DNA of 64,000 bases from Diogma glabrata (lineage: Eukaryota; Arthropoda; Insecta; Diptera; Cylindrotomidae), in assembly GCA_963693315.1 (NCBI GenBank), contig OY856188.1, positions 195,310,322 to 195,374,321 on the forward strand, in the 5' to 3' direction. The notes under the pieces are model-generated. The model worked only from the letters and a program-made list of their open reading frames with translations. It was not told the DNA's origin and ran no database searches. The translations under genes were made by a program, and so were the position numbers. Of the stretch, positions 1 to 12,610 are shown one piece after another. The first letter of the stretch is position 1, and each line of letters opens with the position of its first letter.

Positions 1-1956
1 CTTTAAATGGTTGTTGTCTGGTGATGACTATCAATTCTAAGTGATGCTCCTTACCCGCTATCACTGCTGCTACTTTCACGGAACCTAACACGTCTAACTT
101 GTTTCCTGAAATATTCATAAGATTAGGATAATTTTTTTTATTTAATGGTAAGTGACAAAGCTTTTTCTTGTACTCATCCTGACTAATTATGGACACTGGA
201 CTGCATAGGCGAAGCGCGAGTTTTTAAGAATGGGATGCTGCGTTCTAAATAATATTCCACAATAACTACTACGACGACATACCATTTAAAATTCATATTC
301 TATTTTTCATGGTTACTTTGTCTTAAAAACTATTTGATGAAGATACCTTAGCAACTACAATTTGTTATCTATAGCGAATACGATTTTATACACTAGAGGA
401 AAAAACGATTTTCAAAGGAGATTGAATCTGCATGAAAATAGAATTCATTTGCTATTGTAGAAAAATATATTTTTTGCATATTTTTCTAAAGACGCTTACC
501 ATTGAAGATCAAACTTGTTTCACTTTAATCTACTCTCCCTCGAGCAAGTTGTGTAATTGAAAAGCACTTCATTTTACTAATTTATTTATAAGATCAGCGG
601 CTACAAACATGTTTTTGTATTTTATATAATAAAATGGACTAGTCAGATCAAAATAATAATGGACTAGTCAGATCAATCATAAGCTCAAAATAATTATTTT
701 AAAATAAGAATAAAATTGTGTATTTATATTTGAAATATTTTTAAAGTTTATGCGTTCCATTTGTGATCTACTCAAAACTTATAAGTTATTTTGTTCTAAA
801 GGAACAGTTTTTATTTAATATCCGAAGCAGTTGTTTGCTATGAAATTATCAATGCACAAAACGGCAAGGAAAATAAATAAATTTTGCGGAAAAAAACATG
901 ATCTCTGGTTTGAAACGCAAAATTCAATCCATTTTAAAAATTGCATTTATTTATATGTACTAATATTGGAACATAAATATGGTTGTTACAAAGCAGCTCA
1001 TCTCATCAGATACATGAAAAAATTTCTTTGCTTAATAAATCAAAGTATGGACTATTGTTTTATATTATTGAAATTCACCAAGGGAAAAAATTATTGTATT
1101 TGTTGATTGGTCCTATCCTAACAAACAATCGAGAAATAGAACCACAAAAATGGTTCAAAAGAAGACAAATACCTACATAATTTAGAAATCAGTAGGTCTT
1201 CTATTTTCTTATTGAAAAATATGTTGATATATTAAAACAAAACTGGTTTGGAAACTGTTCTGCAATAATTTTTAATTAATAATGCACCATAATTATTTAT
1301 TCAAACATTTGTAATTCAAACAATAAATCCAAATTCTTATTAAAAATCAATACATACTTTGATGTAAAGTAGTAAAACTTAGCTAAAACAAAACAGATTT
1401 GCCATAGCACTACTATGATAGTATATGATATTCTATAAGCAACACAGCATCTACTGCTATGGTTTTTGTTTGATTTTTTTCGTTTTTTCTTTTCCTATTT
1501 GTCTTTCTTTTTTTTTTTGCGTACAAATATTATAATTCCGTACGCTGCAAGTTGGACAGCTTCTTGTATATTATTTGGACGAAATAAATAAATATTTTGA
1601 TTGCGTTGAAGTTTTTTTTATAAATATTGGGAATTAATATAATTAAATAATAATAATAATAAATATTTATATGGAAATATTTGTATAATTTTACAGAAAC
1701 TTTGAAGATTTATTTTAAATAAATACTAAAGTATTGAAAATTTATTGAATGATGGCTGATAAAATCTTTATTAAAAAACAATCGTTAATTTGAAAAAGAG
1801 CGGCCTGTTTCAAAGGGAAGCAGTGCTTCCCTAGCATCCAAAGACGCTTCGCCTATGCTGGACTGCCAGTGTCAACTTCCATTGTAACTTTGACACCTTC
1901 TATTTCGACATTACAATCTTCAGCTGGACATATGGAATTGACAGACTCAATTTTTC
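1..1956 (-). pseudogene. gypsy pol, aspartic protease region (interrupted)
   Basis: The frame runs on the minus strand from about 1956 to 1866 and reads into a retroviral-type active site, V-D-T-G-S-P. It stops at the hAT element (204-1857). Beyond the hAT element and one copy of the 8-bp duplication, the same frame resumes at 195 and stays open to position 1, with typical retropepsin character (hydrophobic strands, K-V-A-A-V-I). The insertion therefore fell a few codons after the catalytic Asp in a still-open protease frame. The protease frame is offset from gag by +1 (or -2) near an eight-A run at about 1956-1963, where a frameshift or an indel could lie. The product is an Asp protease that would mature Gag-Pol; this copy cannot make it. 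Confidence 0.8.
204..1857. mobile_element. hAT-type DNA transposon (non-autonomous) with 8-bp target duplication
   Basis: The ends are perfect 13-bp inverted repeats, CATAGGCGAAGCG at 204-216 and its complement at 1845-1857. A shared subterminal GGATGCT motif lies further in. The element is flanked by exact 8-bp direct repeats CTGGACTG at 196-203 and 1858-1865. Short TIRs beginning CA and 8-bp duplications are the hAT signature. The 1654-bp interior is AT-rich with no ORF longer than about 90 codons, and I see no hAT transposase or zinc-finger motif. It is therefore probably an internally deleted or non-autonomous copy. It sits inside the gypsy protease and is younger than that element. Confidence 0.87.
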
Positions 1957-2915
1957 GTTTTTTTTAAAAAGGTACTATGGTGGTGCGCATGAGCACTGTT
2001 AATTACTTCACTGATGGTGCTGACTCTCGATAAGTTACCCCGTGCAGTACAAACAGTACTGGTATGACCTATTTTGTTACAGTTGTAACACTTCCACCTT
2101 TTTGCTGGACACAATGCAAATGAGTGTGAAGCACCAGGACGACCACATCTATTACAAGATTCTTGTTCTGAAGAACGGTTGGTTTGACCTGACCTAGAAG
2201 AACTTCTGTAGCGATTTTGATTTCTGTATCGTCTACGTGACTGGCTTCTACCTCTAGGCTTTTCAGATCTTACGGCATTTGTATATGTTGGTTTTGATAT
2301 CGCCTCTTGCTCTTTTTTTGACATTTCTAAATTTGTAGCCAACAAAATACACTTATCAAAAGTGAGATCACTTCTTTCGAGAAGACTTTGCTGAATCTTG
2401 TTATCAGCCACACCCATAATTACTTTATCTAACAAAGCATCCTCTAATGCTCGATTTTTTAAATCAGTACTAGTACAATTTGTTAGATCATCAGGAATAA
2501 AAGATCCAAAATTGCATTTTTCGGCTAAGTTTTTAATCCGAACGACGAATTCACTAATATTTTCACCCATTTGTTGTGTGGATTTTAAAAACTTATACCG
2601 TTCTGCCATTGTATGAGTTTTAGGATTGTAGTATTCCTCTAAAACTTGCCATATTTTCTCAATAGAACATGTTGTGGGTTTTATAGGATGTACCAACGTT
2701 CGCAATTTTTTATACACAACCGACCCTAGACTCGTTAGTAAAAAAGATCTACGCAATTCACCTTCTATATTATTAATAATGAAAAATTCTTCTGCCAACT
2801 CTTTATAAGATTGAAAACAATCCCCGGGTGTTTATGGTGCTATTCGACCATACAAGACTTTACCTAGTTTATTTTACCTCTTCTCGTCAACATTTGCCAT
2901 ATCAGGAGAAGACAT
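1947..2915 (-). pseudogene. gag: gypsy (mag-like) gag
   Basis: Gag forms the virus-like particle and binds element RNA. An open frame runs from about 2840 to 1947; its recognisable part, numbered from codon 2798, is 283 residues. Residues 10-165 resemble the capsid of K02A2.6-like gypsy gags (the E-Y-Y-N-P-K and E-R-Y-K-F segments and the S-E-F-V-V-R-I-K helix). Residues 175-205 are an Arg/Ser-rich basic stretch. Two zinc knuckles follow: C215, C218, H225, C230 (spacing CX2CX6HX4C) and C237, C240, H245, C250 (CX2CX4HX4C). A likely original ATG at 2915-2913 opens a short peptide that hits a stop after about 13 codons, and the frame then shifts. The N-terminus is therefore broken or partly deleted. 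Confidence 0.85.
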
Positions 2916-3484
2916 TGTCAAAACTTTATTGTAAAAAGAATTATAAAATAAGATAATAATTTATTAACAAAAATGAATAATTTTTTATAATCGAATATAA
3001 ATTTTTCGCCAAAAATTATTTATTACAACTTTTAAACCGGTTGTAATGTGTTTTACAACAAGACAGATCAAAATTTTACCGCCTTTAACATATATATTTT
3101 TTGTTGTAACTGTTGCTTTCCGCAAGGACGCGACGCGCTATCTGAATAAATATACACAGTATACCCTATGTTTTATTTCAGTATAATTAAATATAATAAA
3201 TAATAATACTTCAACGATATTAATATATTATAGTGGATTTTTTTTTTAAATATTCCAAGACTAATTGTTGTGTGAACTTCTAATTTATTTAATCACACGA
3301 TTAAAAAAATAAAAAGAAATGAGTTACAAACTTACCGCTACCAATCACAATTGTTTTTTTTATTGTAAATTTTATTCGTAAGAAAAAAAATTTCGAATAA
3401 ACTGATGAACAGTATCTAACACAATTTCACTTTTCATATATGATATTTAGAGAACTACTTTAATTCACTATTCACTTGAACACT

Positions 3485-3502
3485 ATCCCATCTTCGTCGC
3501 CA
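3485..3502 (-). promoter_or_regulatory. tRNA primer-binding site of the gypsy element
   Basis: Two bases inside the LTR end, the minus strand reads TGGCGACGAAGATGGGAT. It begins TGG, the complement of a tRNA CCA end, and is of the type found next to mag-like gypsy LTRs. Here reverse transcription of the element RNA would start. I did not assign the tRNA species with certainty; a serine tRNA is likely by family precedent. Confidence 0.7.
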
Positions 3503-3504
3503 AT

Positions 3505-3737
3505 TGTAGTATATCTTTTTTTTTATATTTTTATCACACACTATTGTTATAATTAAAAAACAAGAAAGATATATTTAATATATTTATTTGAAGTATCAAT
3601 TCAGAACGCGATCACTTTAAGACTAGCTTAACATTTTTTCATTTTATTATATATAATATTGTTACGGTACTAATTGATGTCGATATTTCAGATATCGATA
3701 TCGATATTGATTAGTACCTTTATTGCTATATCTAACA
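3505..3737 (-). repeat. 5' LTR of the mag-like gypsy element
   Basis: On the minus strand it runs TGTTAGATAT ... ATATACTACA, 233 bp with TG...CA ends, immediately before the primer-binding site. It contains ATCGAT-rich palindromic sequence (about 3677-3710) and AT-rich stretches that could carry the promoter. The outer boundary rests on the TG dinucleotide alone, because the partner LTR is outside the window. Confidence 0.65.
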
Positions 3738-4637
3738 ATTTCATTTCGTTGTCCCACGGAGAAATCCCACGAAGCGTCCCACGAAACAAATATTTCGCAA
3801 TAATCAAAAAACCTTATATCTACCTACGTACAGTTTGCGCGATATCTTAGTCAACGCAATGGCTTCACAGTTTTTTCTTGCAGTTTGTATAATATTATGT
3901 GTATGTTGATTTAACTATATTGAGAGAACAAACCAGTGCAATATTTTTTTTACTAAAATAGTGTTTTAACTATAATTTTCCTAGAAATACTAAACTCAGT
4001 TTTTTTTCACTTCAATAATTTACATTTTATTTTGCAAATATCTTTTGATGTCTAGCAGATCTACCATAGCGAAAAGGTTTCTTTGTTTATAGAAACATCT
4101 CCCCGGTGTATATACGAGAGATCGAAAGTATATTATGAAAAATAAAATACAAAATATTATACCTAAAAAGAATTTGAAGCAAAAATCAAAGTTTTGAGTA
4201 TTTGAAAGAAAATATTTATTTCAATTTAGTAGCAAGAATGATATTTTATTATTTTCACTCCTGTATGTGGGAGTGTTATATTTTAAGCTACGCACTCTGA
4301 AAGAACAGAGTAGAGGAGTGATATAAGTAGCGATTCAAACTCTGTTTAAAACACACTTTAACTAGGTAGCTCAAAAGTAAAATTATTATTTTCTAATTTA
4401 TAATTTTTTTTCTCAATAAAGAACAAACAAAGCAAACAGCACAAAAACTTGATAAATGGAATAGATTTGCAAAAGATAGCACAATAGGTAAACTGTATAC
4501 CTCTTATACTTACACAATACAGAAAAGATATTAATTATTTAGTAAAATTAAAATAAATTGTTTCAATTGTTTTGCAGTCTTTACTTGTGTAACAAAAGTT
4601 TTAAGCTACTATAAAAGGTAAATTTATGCTAATTTTT
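3738..4637. other. AT-rich non-coding stretch
   Basis: No gene or recognisable element is seen. Three close copies of a TCCCACG motif lie at about 3753-3786. A short stretch at about 4255-4325 has several partly inverted CACTC/GAGTG motifs. Confidence 0.5.
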
Positions 4638-4664
4638 AGGCAGATTTCATATAAAAATCTACCT
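4638..4664. repeat. AGGTAGA hairpin motif, copy 1
   Basis: AGGCAGATTT is separated by a short loop from AAATCTACCT, an imperfect hairpin. The same motif is perfect at 38818-38844, and a variant lies at 6100-6126 in the 3' region of a LINE. Confidence 0.6.
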
Positions 4665-4757
4665 ATTGCAATGAGCTTCATCTCGGAACTTCGGAAAAAT
4701 TTTTGTGCCAAACGACTATATATGATAAGTGGAGACGAAAAAACAAAAAAAAAAATT

Positions 4758-5324
<567 letters not shown>

Positions 5325-5348
5325 GATATGAGATATAACGAAAACTGA

Positions 5349-5990
5349 GATATAACTGGCGCACCAGTCTGGTTGAATAGCACACATACTCAAAAAGTTG
5401 ACTGCCAGCTGCATGCTACGATGCGTACTATAAGTGGTACTTTCAGATCCACCCCTTTACCTTGGCTCCCTGTGTTAAGCAATATCGCTCCACCTGCACT
5501 CAGACGCTCGCATGCTCTCATGCGTGAACATAAAAAGGTAACCAACAACACCACGTTACCCTTGCACGAATATTACGGTGACCACACTCGTTGTCGATTG
5601 AAGTCAAGAAAGCCTCCACATAAAACTGCCAGCAATCTGCTGGCAACTGATTTTAATATCTTGGATGCCTGGGACACCTCCTGGCAACATTACAACACAA
5701 CTGGTCTTTCTATTACTAACCCGACTTCTACCCAACCTGGTTTTGATTTGCCACGTCATACCTGGACTACATTAAACCGAATAAGAACGAATCATGGACG
5801 TTGTGCTGATTCTTTCTACAAGTGGGGCATTTCAGAGTCCCCTGAGTGTGACTGCGGCGCTCCACAACAAACTATAAAACACATTGCAACTGTGTGTCCA
5901 ATTCGACGTTACAATGGCAACATCTCAGACATCCATTTGGCAACTCCCGATGTAGTAGCATGGATAGACTCGCTCGATGTAAACATCTAA
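5349..5990 (+). pseudogene. LINE ORF2 C-terminus (Jockey/BS-like)
   Basis: An open frame of about 213 codons ends at TAA 5988-5990. It starts at the element's truncation point, so no start codon belongs to it. Recognisable features are the [10 protein letters not shown] segment, W-L-P-V-L-S-N-I, L-N-R-I-R-T-N-H-G-R-C, and a final zinc-knuckle-like C-D-C-G ... H ... C motif. These are typical of the region downstream of RT in Jockey/BS-like LINEs. RT and endonuclease are absent, so the copy is dead. The frame is otherwise undamaged, which suggests a fairly recent insertion. Confidence 0.85.
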
Positions 5991-6099
5991 TTTTCAAATG
6001 TACTGCCCAATGTTCAAATATTTTACTTTTTAATTTACTTAAAAGACACGCAATCAAATCGATTGTAAGTTCATTTAATGTGTATCCATGTATTGTTTT

Positions 6100-6126
6100 A
6101 GGTAGATTTCATAGAAGAGTCTACCT
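6100..6126. repeat. AGGTAGA hairpin in LINE 3' UTR
   Basis: The 7-bp stem AGGTAGA/TCTACCT is separated by a 13-nt loop, about 60 bp before the LINE tail. It may be an RNA element recognised by the LINE's reverse transcriptase; that is inference from position only. Confidence 0.55.
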
Positions 6127-6195
6127 ATTTTTAAGTTTAATTTTTTAATGTGTCACAAAAAATCCATACGCTAAATAAATAAATAAACGAAAACG

Positions 6196-6866
6196 ACCGG
6201 CACTCTCACGTTCGCATTTGTTGAGGTAGATCAAAAAAATTTTCTGTACATGTGTGTTCTATTAATATCTCGGACGAGTTCGTGAATCAGCAAAATCCGA
6301 AACGTGGTTAAGGAACTAGAGCCTTTTCTCTAAAAAAAATTGATTTTTTAAAACCGTTATAACGGCCGTTTAGATACTAATATTTTAAGAAAGTTAACAA
6401 ATTTAAAATTTTTAGAATCTTCATAAATTTAGAATCTTTGAAACCTTTTTAATCAGTTTCTTAAAAAGAAGACCTCTGCAGTTGGAGGTTTCTGAGTGAG
6501 CGGCTCCAACAAAAAAGCTTGTAAAACACAAAATGCGTTTGAATCAACCGGCACTGCCACGGTCGCATTTGTGGAGCCACATCCAAAAACCTTTCGTAAA
6601 CATGTGTGTTTTATTAATATTTTGGACAAGTTCGTAAATCAGAAAAATCTGACACATGGTTAAATAACTATAGAGGCTTTATACTAGAAAAAAATTCGTT
6701 TTTTAATCCGTTATAACGGCCGTTTGGATACTAATATTTTTAAAAACTTCATAAATTAAGAATCCGTGGAAACATTTTAATCCGTTTCTTATAAATATAA
6801 ACCTCTGCAGTTAGAGGTTTTTAACTTGTTGGCGTCAACAAAAAAGTTTGCAACAATCCATAACTA
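6196..6866 (+). repeat. Tandem repeat of about 335 bp, two diverged copies
   Basis: Unit 1 (about 6196-6545) and unit 2 (about 6546-6866) both start ACCGGCACT and both contain CCGTTATAACGGCCGTTT and ACCTCTGCAG before an AGAGGTTT/GGAGGTTT motif. A third, more diverged copy lies at about 14609-14890, also just after a (TA)n array. There is no coding capacity. It is probably part of one interspersed element (see the end modules at 7158 and 15698). Confidence 0.75.
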
Positions 6867-7157
6867 CAATTTCCAAAAACCTTATAACAGTCAATGAAAA
6901 AAAATAAAAAGGTTCGAATAGAAGAAATTAATTTTTTTTCTTAGAAATAAACTACATATTTTGATATTTTGCAGTAATTGGACGACTTATGATATAGCGT
7001 AGGTTTGTGTCATAAACTGTCACACACATGTTCTGTGGTAGATTTGATATTTGTTTGTTGCAAAATTGGATAGATATAGTTTTGCTTATATGTAGCTAAT
7101 TTTCTTTTTAAAATTTGTTCGATATCTGTTTGAAATTAGTTTGTGTTGTTTAAACTA

Positions 7158-7242
7158 ATCTGATACATCAGATTCTACTGGCACACAAAACTGTCTGATC
7201 TCGAAATCTACCTATTTCTAGCGGATATACGTGCCGCTTGGC
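7158..7242 (+). repeat. Shared end module, copy A
   Basis: The module contains CTGTCTG, then CGAAATCTACCTATTTCTAG and GCGGATATACGTGCC. The same block, about 88% identical by eye, occurs at 15698-15783. It contains GAAATCTACCT, the complement of the AGGTAGATTTC start of the hairpin motif at 38818. It may be the right boundary of an interspersed element that begins near the (TA)n arrays. Confidence 0.65.
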
Positions 7243-7675
7243 CTTTTAAAATTATATTTAAAAAGTTCTTCTGCAAATCAAGACGGATAGAAAACGTTAG
7301 GCTGAAAGGAAGATAACACCCTTGGTTCAATATGAGCCGCAGACGTAATCTTCTACTTTCAGCTCTCGATTTGTAAATAACTATTTTGTTTTAGTTTTTC
7401 CCGTTAATCTTTTTAAAATATAGAAATACAAACAAATAATTATCTACATCAACGATTCATCATATTGAAAAAAAATATGTTATTATTACTACATAGAATC
7501 CTTAAGTTTCTGTTGTGTTCACTTGTACTTCAGTTTCAGTTGTGTTCAGTTGTTTCTGCTTGAATAATATTTTTGTTGTGCCTATTTCAAATTAAAATGT
7601 CGATTAAAACTGCCATCTACATCGACAGGTACATTAAAAAATATGAATACAATAATGTATTAAAATAATTTGTAT
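7243..7675. other. Non-coding stretch
   Basis: No gene is seen. Repeated TTCAGTTGTGTTCAGTTG-type short direct repeats lie at about 7510-7560. Confidence 0.4.
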
Positions 7676-8105
7676 TGATTGGAAACAATCAATATTGAGT
7701 ATACAATCGTGACTTAGGATGTTAATTAGAATGGAAATGTTCCCCATTCTATGAATTCACACAAAGTATTGTCTAGAAATTTAATGCAAAGAACCCCATA
7801 TAATGTAAAAACATTTCCATAATGTGGAGTCTAATGACAGTGGAAAAATTCAACTTAGTTAAACTAAATAAGTGTTGAAGAAGTTTCAATTTCGAAATTG
7901 ATTTCGAAATCGACAGCGTGCCTGCCTAAGGATTCGAGCCAGGCACTGACGAGGAAGGTTCGAATTCATCCGAAACACGAAAAATGTGCAGTGGAGTTTT
8001 TTTCTGAGAAACTTCAAACCATACCTTTGAATTGAAAAAAATTCCAATTACTTCTTTACTTACTTGAGTTTAATTGATCTCAAAAATCTCCAATATATAA
8101 ATACT
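7676..8105 (-). repeat. Interspersed repeat with tRNA-like B box, copy 1
   Basis: Blocks are shared in inverted orientation with 37397-37985: GTATTGTCTAGAAATTTAAT, GATTGGAAACAATCAAT, and the segment around TTCAAACCATACCTTTGAAT. A GGTTCGAATTC motif at about 7952-7962 matches a tRNA/SINE B box (GWTCRANNC). No protein is encoded. This is probably a SINE-derived or fold-back family; 23118-24145 is a related copy. Confidence 0.65.
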
Positions 8106-8857
8106 TTTATTCTCTTCCATTTATTAACATCAGCTTTATTTATGTATGTTTTTCCCATAATAATAGTATGCATTATTTTCTAACCTATAGTCTAATGAAC
8201 TTAACCTATTGTCTCATGAAAAGTTTCCCATAAAAAATTATCATTATTCAATTGGTATGATTCCAATTTGTCAAATGGTTTTGATTTTATAAAATTATTT
8301 TCAAATTATAATCACAATAGCTTTGATACGTTTTGTTCAAAAATCAAATTTTAAGTTAAATTCTCTTATGTCTTTTAGTTGAATTTGGTTGATTGCATGG
8401 GATGGGTTTTTTTTATCATCCAGACTATTTAATCAGAAATTTGATTTAATTGATAAAGATTTCTTGTTTTAATTGAAAAAAAAGTTTTTATTTTATATAA
8501 TACATAATTTTTTATCAGAGAATAAAGTAGTGTAATCAATTCATGTTTAATAAATTTTATCCTCTCGCAAATTTAAAATTTTCGCTCGTGCATCACTCAA
8601 ACTTTAAACTTTTGCTAGAGAATGAACTATTTCATTACACACTTATTGATCAAATTACTATTTTTAGGTGATGACTAGGCCTACAATAATTATTCTATAC
8701 CATTTTTTTGTAAGTTTAAAAATTGACCAAGTATAGGCCAAAAATTACAACTTTATCCTTTTAAGTAGAACTTTGAGCTTAAGTCGGCACGTGTTAAATG
8801 TGTCTAATCGAGCTCAAATTTTAGGAGACTTATTTTTAGGTGTGTTGAAACAAATTT
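8106..8857. other. AT-rich non-coding stretch before a gap
   Basis: No gene or recognisable repeat is seen. Confidence 0.4.
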
Positions 8858-9057
8858 NNNNNNNNNNNNNNNNNNNNNNNNNNNNNNNNNNNNNNNNNNN
8901 NNNNNNNNNNNNNNNNNNNNNNNNNNNNNNNNNNNNNNNNNNNNNNNNNNNNNNNNNNNNNNNNNNNNNNNNNNNNNNNNNNNNNNNNNNNNNNNNNNNN
9001 NNNNNNNNNNNNNNNNNNNNNNNNNNNNNNNNNNNNNNNNNNNNNNNNNNNNNNNNN
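8858..9057. other. Assembly gap (200 N)
   Basis: Exactly 200 undetermined bases, a conventional gap size. True length and content are unknown; a repeat is likely at this point. Confidence 0.99.
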
Positions 9058-9176
9058 CATGACTCATGAGCGACCTTTAAATATCAATATATTGTTTCAA
9101 TATTTATGTCAGTTTGTTAAAATGACAAAAGAAAAAAAATTAGAGGTACTGCTATTCCGAAATCAAAAAATTTTTT

Positions 9177-9203
9177 TTCTCCATATAACGTTGGACCACT
9201 CTA
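9177..9203 (-). repeat. Orphan transposon terminal repeat
   Basis: Read on the minus strand, TTAGAGTGGTCCAACG begins this block. It resembles the tip of the neighbouring MITE (TTAGACTGGTCG) and abuts the same (TA)n tract. It is probably the right end of a related element whose other end lies in or beyond the gap. Confidence 0.45.
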
Positions 9204-9216
9204 ATATATATATATA

Positions 9217-11290
<2,074 letters not shown>

Positions 11291-11303
11291 TTACCCTCCA
11301 CTT
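11291..11303 (-). promoter_or_regulatory. Polypurine tract
   Basis: On the minus strand AAGTGGAGGGTAA directly precedes the 3' LTR. This is the position and composition of a plus-strand primer in LTR elements. Confidence 0.7.
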
Positions 11304-11512
11304 AAGCCTGTTCGTCCCGAACAGGATCTAGATCTCTCCTCCAATTGTTGAATCCAAACATTTTTTTTTCTTTTTCTATTTCCCAGGCTGTTTAGAATTA
11401 CTTCCGGTTCCTTTCTAAGCCCTTGGCCATTACTTTGTTTTATATCAGCCCACCGTGATGAGTATGGATGGTCATTATCTCTAAAGTGCTCCTTATCTCT
11501 TCCCTTTGAGTG

Positions 11513-12610
11513 TTACACACTGCCATGTCCCTGAACCATTCTCATTTTCAGCTGCGATTTGTCACCGTTTGAAGCTATTTGAACCCCTTCATTTACATTG
11601 CTCTCTTCGCAATGGACCGGAACTTGTTTCCTTTGTAACTTTCGGCGTTTGTTCAAACGTCTGCGTCGGTTGACGTTTCTTTCCCTCATCTGTTTGGATG
11701 ATGGTTCTGGATTTTCATCTGCACTGCATAGTTTCTCATCGCTGCCAATATCTGTTGACTCTGCCTTATTCACAAGTAGTGGCATCTGAACATTATTAAC
11801 CTTTAGGATCCCACATCCAAAATCGAAGACTAATCCCTTCGCCTTCATGAAATCCATCCCTAAGATGACTTCATCCATAATGTCTGCCGCTAGCACCTCT
11901 TGTTGATAGCAGTTATTTCCCAATTTTATTTCAGCGATTCTTTTACCTTCTATTTCAGCGCATTCTCCAGTTACTGTTTGGAGTTTCAATCCATCTGATG
12001 GTTCCAAAACACCGTCAATTAAACCTTTGCGAACGAATGTTCGAGCTGAACCTGTATCCAGTGTCATGAAGCAACCTTTACCTTCAAGTTGTCCGTCGAT
12101 ACCCAAGCTTTCACCATTTACCGCAATTCTTGAAATTGGAATGTAGGCTGCATTCTCCTCACTTTTTGGCTTTACAGTTGCACCTTCAACAGGCTTCCGT
12201 TGAATAGGAGACGAAGATCTATCACGCTTCCTGTTCCAGCAGTCCTGTGAGATATGGCCCGATTTCCTACATATCCAGCACAGGAGTTTTCTACTGCTGT
12301 TCCTGAACAGCATGTGACCCTCTTCATCACATACCCAGCATCTGATGTCGCTTCTATCTCTGTGTGCCAAAACTTCCCCTTTGATGTTTCCCTCTACATT
12401 CCTTTTTCTGCATCCACCAGATGGCATGCACATCCTCTGTACTATCTCATATTGCATTGCGTATGCGACAGTTTCATGGAAAGTCGCCTTAGGTGTAGTC
12501 ATTACTTTGATCCTGGTTTCTGGATCTCGGATACCATCTGTAAAAGCCTCAATCTTCATTTTCTCCATAAAATACGATGGAGTATTCGAGTGTGCCAAAT
12601 GTACAAGCCG
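11513..12610 (-). CDS. Retrotransposon gag nucleocapsid plus aspartic protease (downstream of the in-frame stop)
   Basis: The frame is the same as the gag ORF at 12611-13558 and is separated from it only by a TAA at 12613-12611. Numbered from codon 12598, residues 1-50 complete the gag capsid-like domain (F-T-D-G-I-R-D-P-E-T). A CCHC knuckle lies at residues 87-100 but its last Cys is replaced by Asn. A complete knuckle follows at 107-120 (C107, C110, H115, C120). The retropepsin has its catalytic L-D-T-G-S at 180-184 and the I-L-G-M-D-F flap-distal motif at 245-250. A basic Arg/Lys-rich tail (about 300-330) ends at the stop codon. No RT follows. Translation of this half would need readthrough or internal initiation; otherwise it is an inactive piece. 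Confidence 0.88.
   Translation of the reverse strand, partial: RLVHLAHSNTPSYFMEKMKIEAFTDGIRDPETRIKVMTTPKATFHETVAYAMQYEIVQRMCMPSGGCRKRNVEGNIKGEVLAHRDRSDIRCWVCDEEGHMLFRNSSRKLLCWICRKSGHISQDCWNRKRDRSSSPIQRKPVEGATVKPKSEENAAYIPISRIAVNGESLGIDGQLEGKGCFMTLDTGSARTFVRKGLIDGVLEPSDGLKLQTVTGECAEIEGKRIAEIKLGNNCYQQEVLAADIMDEVILGMDFMKAKGLVFDFGCGILKVNNVQMPLLVNKAESTDIGSDEKLCSADENPEPSSKQMRERNVNRRRRLNKRRKLQRKQVPVHCEESNVNEGVQIASNGDKSQLKMRMVQGHGSV

Larger units (their letters stand above)
1..3737 (-). mobile_element. mag-like Ty3/gypsy LTR retrotransposon, 5' part, split by a hAT insertion
   Basis: Read on the minus strand the order is LTR (3737-3505), primer-binding site, gag (2915-1947), then protease (from about 1955), continuing off the left edge of the window. 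Two CCHC knuckles in gag and a DTGS protease motif show it is a retroelement. The gag capsid-like part resembles the K02A2.6-like/mag group of gypsy elements. A hAT element at 204-1857 interrupts the protease. RT, RNase H, integrase and the 3' LTR lie outside the window, so completeness cannot be judged. The gag start is damaged, so this copy is probably not autonomous. Confidence 0.85.
5346..6185 (+). mobile_element. 5'-truncated LINE with 9-bp target duplication
   Basis: The element starts abruptly inside a reverse-transcriptase C-terminal frame at 5349. It has a 3' untranslated region with an AGGTAGA...TCTACCT hairpin (6100-6126) and ends in a TAAATAAATAAATAAA tail. It is flanked by exact direct repeats AACGAAAAC at 5337-5345 and 6186-6194. 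That is the footprint of target-primed reverse transcription. It interrupts the junction between the (TA)n array and the repeat beginning at 6195. Confidence 0.85.

Noticed and set aside
831..1180. Open frames inside the hAT element as a possible transposase
   Set aside because: At most 91 codons, with no BED finger, catalytic or dimerisation motif seen.
8773..9069. Open frames across the gap
   Set aside because: Most of the length is N; no sequence supports them.
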